A stretch of 64,000 nt of DNA from Lachnospira rogosae (lineage in GTDB: Bacteria; Bacillota; Clostridia; Lachnospirales; Lachnospiraceae): positions 1 through 64,000 of the forward strand of contig NZ_JBBMER010000011.1 of assembly GCF_040096455.1 (NCBI RefSeq), read 5' to 3'. This document shows, one piece after another, positions 45,291 to 53,887 of the stretch (its first letter is position 1; the number at the start of each line of letters is the position of its first letter). Under the pieces are notes generated by a model. It was not told where the DNA came from. It did no database searches and saw only the letters and a list, made by a program, of their open reading frames with translations. The position numbers were made by a program, and so were the translations under genes.

Positions 45291-46871
45291 ATGAGAATTA
45301 ATACTAACGTATCAGCCATTGTATCTAACAATGCGTTACAGAAGGCACAGGATGCACTTTCAAGCTCTATACAAAGACTTTCATCAGGATATAAGATTAA
45401 CAGTTCAGCTGATGACCCGGCAGGCTGTGCTATTTCAGAGAAGATGAGAGTTCAGATAAGAGGTCTTGATCAGGCTAAGAATAATACAACAGATGGTATC
45501 TCTGTTATCAATACAGCAGAAGGTGCTATAGTAGAGATACAGTCTATGCTTACACGTCTTAAGGAACTTACAGTTCAGGCGGCTAACGATGTTAACTCTG
45601 ATGATGAGCGTGAAGCTATCCAGCAGGAGATTGATAATGTTAATCAGGAAATAGACAGAATATCTGAGCAGACAGAATTCAATACACAGCCACTTATTAA
45701 TGGTAATCTTTCAAGAAGAGTATATTCAGATTATCAGGGTGTGAACCAGCTTAAGATATCTGACAGTTTTACTGCTGGAATATATGGAGTTACAGTAACA
45801 CAGGATGCAAGACAGGCAATAGCAGTAGGTGATACTATTACAATGTCAGGCACAGCTAAGGTAACTGCTGATCAGGCAGGAACAATATCTATTAATGGAT
45901 ATAACATTGATATTGTAGAAGGTGATACACTTGATACAATTATGGATAAGGTTATGGATGGTGCTAATATGGCGGGTGGAAGAGCATTTGCTGTATCAAG
46001 CCTTGCTAATGATACGAAGACTAACGGAAGTGATTATGCAGGATATAAGCCAGATACATCTTACACAGGCAACAGACTTGTTATAATGACAGAGCAGTAT
46101 GGAAGAGATCAGCAGTTAGATGTAACATGCAGTAATAAAGACCTTGCTGCTATGCTTGGTATATCAGATGCTTACAATGAAGATGGTTCAGGCATACACG
46201 CAGAAGGTAGTGATGTTGTAGCTGAATTCGCTAATGAAGTTGATGATGCAGGCAACCCAACAGGTAAGAGAGTTGGATTTGAAGATTCAGCTATTATCTC
46301 AACCAAGGGTACTAAGATTACAGTTAAGGACGTTAATAATAAGGAATTCGTTATGGATGTTCCGGGTAATGTTGCAGGAACAACATTTAATGATACAACA
46401 GCAGCTAAGCAGAACGGAAAGTCACAGGCAGCAGGTGGAACAGCTACGGATATTAATCAGGAAGTGACTGATGTCGGAACTATGAGTATTCACGTTGGTG
46501 CTAATGAAAATCAGGTTATTGTTCTGGATATTCCTAAGATAACTACTTACACAATAGGTACAGATAATATCAATGTAATGACAAGCTACACAGCACAGCT
46601 TTCAATAGGGTATGTAGACGAAGCTATTAATTATGTCAACTCTGCACGTTCAAAGCTTGGTGCATATGAGAACAGATTTGACCATACTACTAAGAACCTT
46701 GAGGTTTCAAGTGAGAATGTTACTAAGGCTTTATCAGCTAAGATTGATACAGATATGGCTGAGGAGATGACAGAGTATACATCACAGACAGTTCTTACAC
46801 AGGCAGCTACATCAATACTTTCACAGGCTAACCAAAGACCATCAGAAGTATTACAGCTTCTTCAGAACTAA
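45291..46871 (+). CDS. hag: Flagellin
   Basis: 526 aa. The conserved N-terminal D0/D1 part begins MRINTNVSAIVSNNALQKAQ and contains QRLSSGYKINSSADDPAG and LTRLKELTVQAAND; the C-terminal part ends TAATSILSQANQRPSEVLQLLQN (quoted from LSQANQRP). The middle (about 170-420) is a variable D2/D3 domain. Residue 46 is Cys in PAGCAISEKM where most flagellins have Leu. AGGAGAATAAA precedes the ATG. fliS follows after 33 nt. Confidence 0.97.
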   Translation: MRINTNVSAIVSNNALQKAQDALSSSIQRLSSGYKINSSADDPAGCAISEKMRVQIRGLDQAKNNTTDGISVINTAEGAIVEIQSMLTRLKELTVQAANDVNSDDEREAIQQEIDNVNQEIDRISEQTEFNTQPLINGNLSRRVYSDYQGVNQLKISDSFTAGIYGVTVTQDARQAIAVGDTITMSGTAKVTADQAGTISINGYNIDIVEGDTLDTIMDKVMDGANMAGGRAFAVSSLANDTKTNGSDYAGYKPDTSYTGNRLVIMTEQYGRDQQLDVTCSNKDLAAMLGISDAYNEDGSGIHAEGSDVVAEFANEVDDAGNPTGKRVGFEDSAIISTKGTKITVKDVNNKEFVMDVPGNVAGTTFNDTTAAKQNGKSQAAGGTATDINQEVTDVGTMSIHVGANENQVIVLDIPKITTYTIGTDNINVMTSYTAQLSIGYVDEAINYVNSARSKLGAYENRFDHTTKNLEVSSENVTKALSAKIDTDMAEEMTEYTSQTVLTQAATSILSQANQRPSEVLQLLQN

Positions 46872-46904
46872 TCTGTCAGGGTGAATTGATTGGAGATGTG
46901 AAGT

Positions 46905-47375
46905 ATGGATAGAGAAGCTATTAAGACATATTCATATAGAATATCGCAGGCGACACGTTCAGAGCTTGTAGTAATAGTGTACGACATAATAAGAGATTAT
47001 CTTAAAGATGCAGTGTCAACATCAGATAATGCAGTATTTAAAGAGAAACTACACATGGCTATGAGAGGTATAGACCAGCTTATAACAGGTCTTGATATGC
47101 AGTATGAGCTTTCAGGTAATCTTTATGTACTCTATAACTATATGAAAAGAACTCTTATCGGTGCACAGGTTTCATATGATAAAAATGTTGTCAATTCAAT
47201 ATACGATATGCTTGGACAGCTAAGACAGTCATTTTATGAAGTAAGCAGACAGGATAATTCAGCACCTCTTATGAAGAATACAGAAAAGGTGTATTCCGGA
47301 CTTACATATTCTAAATATGGTGCAGGCAATGAAACAGCAAGTGATACGCTTATTAACAGAGGATATATGGTATAA
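46905..47375 (+). CDS. fliS: Flagellar export chaperone FliS
   Basis: 156 aa. FliS binds the flagellin C terminus before export. The family pattern is YSYRISQATRSELVVIVYDIIRDYL at the start, MRGIDQLITGLDMQYE-like (quoted MAMRGIDQLITGLDM) and ASLYDFM-equivalent NLYVLYNYMKRTLIGAQVS. The last 30 residues are an extension. GGAGATG precedes the ATG. Its stop codon (47373-47375) lies inside the first copy of the triple-hairpin repeat. Confidence 0.85.
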   Translation: MDREAIKTYSYRISQATRSELVVIVYDIIRDYLKDAVSTSDNAVFKEKLHMAMRGIDQLITGLDMQYELSGNLYVLYNYMKRTLIGAQVSYDKNVVNSIYDMLGQLRQSFYEVSRQDNSAPLMKNTEKVYSGLTYSKYGAGNETASDTLINRGYMV

Positions 47376-47525
47376 TGAGCACAAAAGTGCTCATCTTAAA
47401 AGTTCCTAACGGAACTTTGTATGTGCTGAAAAGAAGCACGAAAATTATGGTATAATGAGCACAAAAGTGCTCATCTTAAAAGTTCCTAACGGAACTTTGT
47501 ATGTGCTGAAAAGCTGCACAAATAA
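47372..47525 (+). repeat. Triple-hairpin repeat, two tandem copies (locus 3)
   Basis: Copies start at 47372 and 47452 (80-bp period). Stems GAGCAC-AAAA-GTGCTC and AAAGTTCC-TAACGG-AACTTT are intact; the loop is TAACGG here but TTGCGG at the other loci. The third stem is GTGCTGAAAAGAAGCAC or GTGCTGAAAAGCTGCAC. The first copy contains the fliS stop. Confidence 0.9.
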
Positions 47526-47541
47526 TATAATTAATTAAAAT

Positions 47542-47611
47542 AAAAAGGGTTACTGCTTTGACCAAAAGACATTCAGATAATGATTGTCTGGCTAGGGCAG
47601 TAACCCTTTTG
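47542..47611. terminator. Bidirectional terminator, fliS / carboxypeptidase
   Basis: AAAAGGGTTACTGC pairs with GCAGTAACCCTTTT around a 40-nt structured loop. It serves two convergent transcripts. Confidence 0.85.
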
Positions 47612-47629
47612 TAGTATTTTGGTGATTTT

Positions 47630-49135
47630 CTAGAAACGGAGCTTGCGCTTAGAGTATTTACTACGTTTCTTAGAAAGTGAAGCATTGTTAATAATTGTAA
47701 ATATAATAAGTATTACAGCTACAATTCCAGCTATAACCCATATATTAATCTTAATACAGCGTTTTGGTGATAACTGTGTTGAGTTGTTCTTGGCACTAAG
47801 GTATGGCAGAAGGCTTTCATTGGAATTATCACCGCCTGTTATGGAGAGTGTGGTAGAACCAACAACATTATCACCATAAAGATAATTAAGCTTAGCGGCA
47901 AGCCTGCCCTGCTCATTAGTTATATCGTAATTCTTATCAAGGCTCATTGTAACGCTTGAAGTTGAACCGCTGTTAGGAATTGTTATAAATGAGGCATTCA
48001 TATTAAAGTTAAGTTTTGACTTATTAAATACATCTGATGAGTAGTAGTTATCAGTAGAGAATAACGAGCTTATCTGTGTGTCAGATGTAGTCGATTTCTT
48101 AAAGTTATTAAATCCCCAGTCAAATAATGAACGTGTATCTATAAATCTTGTAGAGTCATCTGGTGAACGGAATACAACGCATATAAGCCTCATTCCATCT
48201 TTTTCAGCAAATGTTACCAGAGTCATTAAAGATTCATCAGTAAATCCGGTCTTTCCACCTTTGCAGTATTCATAGTAGAACTCGCGTCCTTTAAGCATCT
48301 TATGACGGTGTTTTATTGTTCTGGGTGTAGATGTTACATTAGTGGCAGGAATTGTATAGCTTGAGGAAGTTGAGTCAATGTTTACAAACGAAGCGTTGTT
48401 ATAACAGCCTCGTGCAATCATAGCCATATCGTAAGCACTTGTGTAGTGGTTAGGATTGTAAAGGCCACTGGCATTAGCAAAATGTGTTTCAATTGCACCA
48501 AGCTCACGAGCTTTATTATTCATCATATCCACAAACGCATCTATTGAGCCAGCGACTTTCTCAGCAAGTGCATATGCAACTTCATTGGCTGAATACAGAA
48601 GAAGTGCATATAAGGCCTGTTCAACAGTAAGTTCTTCCCCGGCCTTCATACCAAGGTTGGCATCTTCAATCGGATTAATTGAATTAGCTGCGGCAGTAGA
48701 AAATGTAAGTGTATCACTGAGATTACAGTTCTCAATAGTAAGAAGTCCTGTAAGGATTTTAGTTGTTGAAGCTGGATAGCACTTACGGTGTGCATCTTTT
48801 TCGTATAGTATAGAGCCTGTATCTGCATCGACTAATATTGCACTCTCACAGGTAATATCCGGAGCCTGTGGCCACGAAACAGAAGTGTCTGTTGATACCT
48901 CGTTAGATATAACAGAACTCTTGGCAGCAGTTGTTCCATTAGATATAACATAGCTGCTGGCGGCAGTTGTTCCGCTTGTTATTCCAGCTGCAAAAGCTGG
49001 TGTTACAGATGTTGCCACAATTGCTGTACAGGTAATAATGCTTGCAGTTCTTACAAGGCATTTTCTGAATTTATTAAATAGAACTGAACACTTATTAACA
49101 GAGTGTTTCGTTGTTTTATTAGAATTATTAAACAT
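47630..49135 (-). CDS. dacA: D-alanyl-D-alanine carboxypeptidase (S11/PBP5 type)
   Basis: 501 aa. Signal peptide (about residues 28-50, RTASIITCTAIVATSVTPAFA), a Ser/Ala-rich linker with a near repeat (GTTAASSYVISNGTTAAKSS), then the peptidase: PASTTK (SxxK, catalytic Ser), LYSANEVAYA (SxN) and CKGGKTGFT (KTG). A C-terminal transmembrane helix (IWVIAGIVAVILIIFTII) ends in a Lys/Arg-rich cytosolic tail. It trims stem peptides of peptidoglycan. GGGAG precedes the ATG. The symbol is by family, not proven orthology. Confidence 0.9.
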   Translation of the reverse strand: MFNNSNKTTKHSVNKCSVLFNKFRKCLVRTASIITCTAIVATSVTPAFAAGITSGTTAASSYVISNGTTAAKSSVISNEVSTDTSVSWPQAPDITCESAILVDADTGSILYEKDAHRKCYPASTTKILTGLLTIENCNLSDTLTFSTAAANSINPIEDANLGMKAGEELTVEQALYALLLYSANEVAYALAEKVAGSIDAFVDMMNNKARELGAIETHFANASGLYNPNHYTSAYDMAMIARGCYNNASFVNIDSTSSSYTIPATNVTSTPRTIKHRHKMLKGREFYYEYCKGGKTGFTDESLMTLVTFAEKDGMRLICVVFRSPDDSTRFIDTRSLFDWGFNNFKKSTTSDTQISSLFSTDNYYSSDVFNKSKLNFNMNASFITIPNSGSTSSVTMSLDKNYDITNEQGRLAAKLNYLYGDNVVGSTTLSITGGDNSNESLLPYLSAKNNSTQLSPKRCIKINIWVIAGIVAVILIIFTIINNASLSKKRSKYSKRKLRF

Positions 49136-49328
49136 TACAATCTCCCATCGTTAATGATATTATGAAGTAAGTGTTAAAGGCACAAAATGCCATTTATTAT
49201 ACTGATATGTTCATATTATACATATTTGCTTGTAATATTAACATATTTATTAAGATTATGAAACTAAATTTGCAGGCGAATATTTAAAGCTGTGTGGAAT
49301 GGGATTTTGGTGATGTTTTAATTTACCT

Positions 49329-49357
49329 TTGACATACTTATTATATTAAAGTAAAAT
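49329..49357 (+). promoter_or_regulatory. trmB promoter
   Basis: TTGACA (49329-49334), 17-nt spacer, TAAAAT (49352-49357), about 67 nt before the start. Confidence 0.7.
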
Positions 49358-49423
49358 ATCTTGGTTTGATGTTATAAAAATGGTTGTAAGCTTATACAGT
49401 ATAAAGAATGAATGGAGATTATT

Positions 49424-50062
49424 ATGAGATTAAGAAATGTACCGGGTGCAAGAGAAGTTATGGTTGAGAACGAATATGTATTCACGGAACCAGAGGGAAT
49501 GTGCGGAACCTGGAAAGAGGTATTTGGAAATGATAACCCTATACATATAGAGATTGGAATGGGAAAGGGAACATTTATAACAACTCTTGCAGGGATGAAT
49601 CCAGATATTAATTATGTTGGAATAGAGAAGTATTCAAGCGTACTATTAAGAGCAGTTGAGAAGCAGGACGAATTACAGCTTCCTAACTTAAGATTTATAA
49701 GAATGGATGCAGAGAATATTAATGAAGTGTTTGGTGTTGATGAAGTGGATAGAATATATCTTAATTTCTCAGACCCATGGCCAAAGGACAGACATGCTAA
49801 GAGAAGACTTACATCAAGACAGTTCTTTGCAAGATATGACAAAATGCTTAAAAAAGAGGGCAGGGTTGAATTCAAGACAGACAATAGGGTGTTGTTTGAC
49901 TTTTCAGTTGAGGAAGTAAAGGAAGCTGGCTGGAATCTTGTAGAGTGTACTTATGACCTTCACAGTGACGAAAGGCTTAATGAAGGAAATGTTATGACAG
50001 AATACGAGAAGAAATTCTCAGATATGGGAAATCCTATATGCAAGCTTATTGCAGACAGATAA
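49424..50062 (+). CDS. trmB: tRNA (guanine-N7-)-methyltransferase
   Basis: 212 aa. It methylates G46 of tRNA. SAM-binding IHIEIGMGKGTFITTLAGMNPD (quoted IEIGMGKGTFITTLA), the NFSDPWPKDRHAKRRLTSRQF signature (quoted FSDPWPKDRHAKRRL) and VEFKTDNRVLFDFSV are family hallmarks. ATG 49424 is chosen as GGAG lies 6 nt upstream; ATG 49412 overlaps the SD. Confidence 0.96.
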   Translation: MRLRNVPGAREVMVENEYVFTEPEGMCGTWKEVFGNDNPIHIEIGMGKGTFITTLAGMNPDINYVGIEKYSSVLLRAVEKQDELQLPNLRFIRMDAENINEVFGVDEVDRIYLNFSDPWPKDRHAKRRLTSRQFFARYDKMLKKEGRVEFKTDNRVLFDFSVEEVKEAGWNLVECTYDLHSDERLNEGNVMTEYEKKFSDMGNPICKLIADR

Positions 50063-50231
50063 GATAGATTGAATTATTAATACATATCAGGCCGTTAATA
50101 AAATAGATTAAAATGTTATTGTAAGATAATTAAATGTATTAGTATCACATATGACTTTGTTGAATATTATATAGTAGAAACGTTTTTAACTAATATTTTA
50201 AGAATATATCATATTCAGGAAAGGAAATGGT

Positions 50232-50375
50232 ATGGGATATCACAGACATTGTAACAGGTGTAATCCGATTAACAGACTTAATGAGTACATTTATTACCAC
50301 AATAGATTAAACCGCAGGATTGTGCGTTTTAAGAGGTCGTGGGATGAAATATATAAAATAATAAATGGCTGCTGA
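50232..50375 (+). CDS. Possible 47-aa small basic protein
   Basis: ATG 50232 is preceded by AGGAAAGG. The peptide begins MGYHRHCNRCNPINRLNE and is Arg/Tyr-rich, with a CxxC motif (HCNRC) and a final CC. Its stop lies inside the terminator stem. No homologue is recalled; it may be a small real gene or chance. Confidence 0.35.
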   Translation: MGYHRHCNRCNPINRLNEYIYYHNRLNRRIVRFKRSWDEIYKIINGC

Positions 50376-50452
50376 CCTTAAGATATATGTACTGGTAATA
50401 CTGAAAAAATCAGTAATAAAGGTACATATCAAGGTCAGCAGCCATAATTTTT
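50364..50452. terminator. Bidirectional terminator before the AI-2E gene
   Basis: ATGGCTGCTGACCTT pairs with AAGGTCAGCAGCCAT, extended inward by ATATGTAC/GTACATAT, followed by AATTTTTTG. It ends the trmB side and the permease gene. Confidence 0.85.
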
Positions 50453-50457
50453 TGATT

Positions 50458-51729
50458 CTACATTTCATCAGGTGAGTCGTAAGGCTGGACACTGATATTA
50501 CGTTTTTTGAGGAAATGCTCAACTACAAGGTTCGTAATATAGCATATAACTGCCATAACAGGAACACCGAGGAACATTCCTAATACGCCGAAAAGTGCTC
50601 CACCCACAACAATTGCGAATATAACCCACAGAGGCTTAAGTCCTGTGCTTTCGCCAAGTATCTTAGGACCAAGGAAAAGTCCGTCAAACTGTTGTATAAC
50701 AAGTATCAGGATTGCAAAGAATATAACCTGGATAGGATTTACAATAACAATTATGATACCGCCCATAACACCACCGATGTAAGGTCCAAAGTAAGGAATC
50801 ATATTAGTAATTCCAACGATAACGCTTATAAGCACCGTGTAAGGGAACTTGAATATAGTCATACATATAAAGCAGATGATACCGATTATTAATGAGTCAA
50901 GTGCCTTGCCATACATAAATTTTAAGAAAATAGTACCACTTTCCCTGCATATCTTTCTTGTAGTATCAGCCGCATTTTTCGGAAATACAGCATAAAGCAC
51001 ACGCTTAAAATTGTAGAATATATTCTTGTGGTCAGATATCATATACACAGAAACCATAATTGCAATTATGAGGTTGACCAGTCCCTTAACAATAGCCATA
51101 GATGTATTAACTACATATGGGAGCAGATTGGTAAGCATATCTGTAAGATATGATATAACCTTAGGGTAAAGGTTGTTTAATTGTTCATTAATGACTGCAT
51201 AATCAATAAATCCCAGGTCAGCGTGTTTATCTTCAAATGAATTAACAAGGCCAGTGATATTGTTGTACCACACTGGAAGCTTGTCCACGATATCGGTAAT
51301 GCTTGTATACAATTGAGGAATTATAAATACCATAAGGATTGTAATAATTCCGATTGCAATAATGTAAGTTATAAGTATCGAAAGATATTTAGAAAGCTTG
51401 TCCGACTTCAAATGGCATTTTTCCTTGAACAAATGTCTGTAGAAAAATCTTACAAGTGGGTATAATATAAATGCTATGAACGCACCAATTACAAATGGTG
51501 ATATAACATTAAAAATGTATTTGATAATATTAAGTGTGTTATTAAACCCGCCAATAAGCTTGAATATAAGTATTGCACCAAGGACAAATAAGAGTCCGTA
51601 TATTACAATAGTAAAATATCTGCTGTTGGGCTGGAACTTATTCTTGTATACAATGTGGTTGTCACCAGCGGAGTTATTATTATCAGGTGAATTAAAATAG
51701 CTTGTATCGTTATTATTGTCTTTATCCAT
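50458..51729 (-). CDS. AI-2E family transporter (PerM/YdiK type)
   Basis: 423 aa. An Asn-rich cytosolic N terminus (residues 1-30), about eight transmembrane helices, and the family motifs MIPYFGPYIGGVMGGIIIV and QQFDGLFLGPKILGESTGLKPLWVI (quoted FLGPKILGESTGLKP). The family includes exporters of AI-2 or Na+/H+ antiporters in some species; the substrate here is unknown. Transcribed alone on minus. Confidence 0.85.
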   Translation of the reverse strand: MDKDNNNDTSYFNSPDNNNSAGDNHIVYKNKFQPNSRYFTIVIYGLLFVLGAILIFKLIGGFNNTLNIIKYIFNVISPFVIGAFIAFILYPLVRFFYRHLFKEKCHLKSDKLSKYLSILITYIIAIGIITILMVFIIPQLYTSITDIVDKLPVWYNNITGLVNSFEDKHADLGFIDYAVINEQLNNLYPKVISYLTDMLTNLLPYVVNTSMAIVKGLVNLIIAIMVSVYMISDHKNIFYNFKRVLYAVFPKNAADTTRKICRESGTIFLKFMYGKALDSLIIGIICFICMTIFKFPYTVLISVIVGITNMIPYFGPYIGGVMGGIIIVIVNPIQVIFFAILILVIQQFDGLFLGPKILGESTGLKPLWVIFAIVVGGALFGVLGMFLGVPVMAVICYITNLVVEHFLKKRNISVQPYDSPDEM

Positions 51730-51942
51730 ACAAATCCTCGCAATCTTATTTAATTAAGGATATATCAAGAATATTGTACTCCATATAAGCGGTTAAAAAA
51801 ACCCCATAATAGTTAAATATTATTAAAAATAATAAAAAAAATTATATTGTTTTTAAATAAATACAAAAAAAGGCTTGCTTTTTTGTTAATAACACGTTAA
51901 TATATTTTTTGTTGTTACGGCAGTTGTAACATAATAATATAT
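51730..51942. other. Promoter region of the tRNA-Lys pair
   Basis: Very AT-rich. A plus-strand promoter is visible: TTGCTT (51875-51880), 17-nt spacer, TAATAT (51898-51903). Confidence 0.5.
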
Positions 51943-52015
51943 GCACCGCTAGCTCAGTTGGTAGAGCACCTGACTCTTAATCAGGGTGTCCAGGGTTCGA
52001 ACCCCTGGCGGTGCA
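51943..52015 (+). tRNA. tRNA-Lys(CUU), copy 1
   Basis: 73 nt. Acceptor arms GCACCGC / GCGGTGC with discriminator A, anticodon loop CTCTTAA giving CUU (reads AAG), T-arm GGGTTCGAACCCC. CCA not encoded. Confidence 0.95.
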
Positions 52016-52050
52016 CTTGTAAGTTTAATGCTTGCAATAATTTAATATAC

Positions 52051-52123
52051 GCACCGCTAGCTCAGTTGGTAGAGCACCTGACTCTTAATCAGGGTGTCCA
52101 GGGTTCGAACCCCTGGCGGTGCA
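52051..52123 (+). tRNA. tRNA-Lys(CUU), copy 2
   Basis: Identical in sequence to the copy at 51943, 35 nt downstream. The pair is a tandem duplication and probably one transcript. Confidence 0.95.
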
Positions 52124-52512
52124 TTTGTGAAAGTCTTTTGATTTAGTCGATGGAGCTAGGTTGAGGGGCTTTTTTTGTGCGTTGAATTTCTATGATTTGA
52201 TATTTTTTCTGAATTTTTGAATTGATTCCTTTTTTTCTGAAAAATTCCAGATATGGATTGTATAAATAGTATATTTAGTGTTACAATACAAGTGGGTACA
52301 CATATGAAACTATTATTTGAGACAAATACGAAGGGGAAGATATAACACTAATATACCAGTGTTATGACTGCTAATCAGGTTAAAGACTGATAAGACGTTA
52401 TGTAATATTAAGAAAGCATTTAGTTATTGGTATTACTGATATAGCTTATTTATCTGGAATGATTTTGTGCGTAGTATTGTTATATTGATGTTGTGTCGGA
52501 AAAGAGGTTCAT
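52124..52512. other. Spacer after tRNA-Lys
   Basis: A weak hairpin with T7 (about 52150-52176) may terminate the tRNAs. An inverted repeat TAACACTAATATACCAGTGTTA lies near 52342. No gene was recognised. Confidence 0.45.
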
Positions 52513-53334
52513 ATGAAGAAAAAAGGGAATAGACATAAGACACAAAGAGCACATAGAAGAGCATTGAAAAGAGCCGCCATAATTACAATGGCAGGGGCAG
52601 CGGTTATTATAGGGGCATATTCTTTAAAGGTATATGACTTCAGAATTAAATATACGCAGACAGCAGATTATATGAAGGGCAATGAAGAGAATGTAACAAA
52701 GGGAGTTGTCACATATGAAGAAGCAACTAATAGTAACCAGACTACAGCGGCAGTAAGAAGTTCTTATAAGAGGCTTGATGTAGAATGTGTACTTCAAAAT
52801 CCTGAACTTCCAACAGGCTGTGAGATAACAGCTTTGACGACAGTTCTTAATTATCTTGGCTATAATGTAGACAAGCTGACAATGGCAGATTATTACCTGG
52901 ATAAAGGAAAGATGGGCGAGGTGTCGCCTTATAAAGCATTTGTCGGCAATCCAAGAGATGAAGATTCGTGTGGTGCGTTTGCACCAGTATTAGTCAATTC
53001 AGCGACAAAGTATCTGAAATCGCAAAGATCATATATGAATGTATACAATATAACGGGAGCAGAGTACAACGAGCTTCTTGATTATGTAGATGACGGACAT
53101 CCGGTGTTAGTATGGGAGACAATGTATATGAAAGAGCCATATGAATCCTGTACATGGAATATAGACGGAGAGAATATTATGTGGCTTTCACGTGAGCACG
53201 CTATGGTGCTTATAGGCTATACACAGAGTACATATATTATGGCAGATCCGTTAAGGGGCATATGTGAATACGATAAAGAACTTGTAGAAACACGATATAA
53301 AAGTATGGGAAAGCAGGCAATAGTTATATATTAA
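52513..53334 (+). CDS. C39-like papain-fold peptidase, membrane anchored
   Basis: 273 aa. A Lys/Arg-rich start and a transmembrane helix (about residues 20-40, AAIITMAGAAVIIGAYSL) place the rest outside the cell. Peptidase_C39_2 pattern: catalytic Cys in LPTGCEITALTTVLNYLGY, His in REHAMVLIGY, and Asp in MADPLRG. These enzymes are often associated with cell-wall or bacteriocin processing; substrate unknown. AGAGG precedes the ATG. Confidence 0.8.
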   Translation: MKKKGNRHKTQRAHRRALKRAAIITMAGAAVIIGAYSLKVYDFRIKYTQTADYMKGNEENVTKGVVTYEEATNSNQTTAAVRSSYKRLDVECVLQNPELPTGCEITALTTVLNYLGYNVDKLTMADYYLDKGKMGEVSPYKAFVGNPRDEDSCGAFAPVLVNSATKYLKSQRSYMNVYNITGAEYNELLDYVDDGHPVLVWETMYMKEPYESCTWNIDGENIMWLSREHAMVLIGYTQSTYIMADPLRGICEYDKELVETRYKSMGKQAIVIY

Positions 53335-53481
53335 TGATTGATATGTGAAGTTTAATAATTAATATTTAAGATTGATAGTTGATATTTAATGTTAATAATT
53401 GATATATAAAGTGAGTGTGTCAGTCGTGTCAGCCATTTATTACCACATATACATTTTATAAATCATCACAGTCGGGGGAAT

Positions 53482-53498
53482 ACTTCCATTATGGAGGT
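53482..53498 (+). promoter_or_regulatory. SD-sequestering hairpin
   Basis: ACTTCCA (53482-53488) pairs with TGGAGGT (53492-53498) around a TTA loop. The right arm is the SD of the following small gene, so the stem would hide it. A control role, such as thermosensing, is inference. Confidence 0.4.
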
Positions 53499-53505
53499 GA
53501 TGAGT

Positions 53506-53715
53506 GTGTACCCAGCGTATGATGGTGATAAAGATTATGATTATGACACAGCCCAATATACGTTTCCTCATAGAAAACGCACTTATAATGAGGAAGATAA
53601 CAGCGAAGATTATTTTGAGAACGCGGTATATGAGGACAGTATGAACTTCTCATCTATGGCAGATTACGAAGACTTTCTTATATGGGGAACTGATAATAAA
53701 GACCAGTTCATATAA
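53506..53715 (+). CDS. Small acidic protein, unknown
   Basis: 69 aa from GTG 53506 (8 nt after a perfect GGAGGTGAT SD). Alternatives are ATG 53491 and ATG 53500, the latter only 2 nt from the SD core. Rich in Asp, Glu and Tyr (GDKDYDYDTAQY, EEDNSEDYFENAVYEDS), no Cys, no signal or helix. It begins VYPAYDGDKDYD and ends GTDNKDQFI. No homologue recalled. A terminator follows. Confidence 0.6.
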   Translation: MYPAYDGDKDYDYDTAQYTFPHRKRTYNEEDNSEDYFENAVYEDSMNFSSMADYEDFLIWGTDNKDQFI

Positions 53716-53782
53716 ACAGATTATAAAAGATTTATTAATCTTTTAAGCTTCAATTGACTAGAGTTTTACAGATGTTATATGA

Positions 53783-53830
53783 TAAGCGAAACGTAAGGAA
53801 TTTATTGTCTGTGCGTTTCGCTTATTTTTA
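53783..53830 (+). terminator. Terminator after the small acidic gene
   Basis: AAGCGAAACG pairs with CGTTTCGCTT, followed by ATTTTTA. Confidence 0.75.
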
Positions 53831-53887
53831 TGTAATAGAATACAGAGCAAGCTGTAATTAACATTGTATGCAGAAATGAGGAGTAGT

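Larger units (their letters stand above)
50063..50457. other. Spacer between trmB and the AI-2E permease gene
   Basis: AT-rich, with a possible 47-codon gene and a long terminator (listed separately). Nothing else recognised. Confidence 0.5.

Noticed and set aside
51958..52146. Open frame across both tRNA-Lys genes
   Set aside because: It repeats the same peptide because it reads through two identical tRNAs; it is not a protein.
53335..53505. Cyclic di-GMP riboswitch upstream of the acidic gene
   Set aside because: The GEMM core and its conserved stems are absent; only a short SD hairpin is seen.
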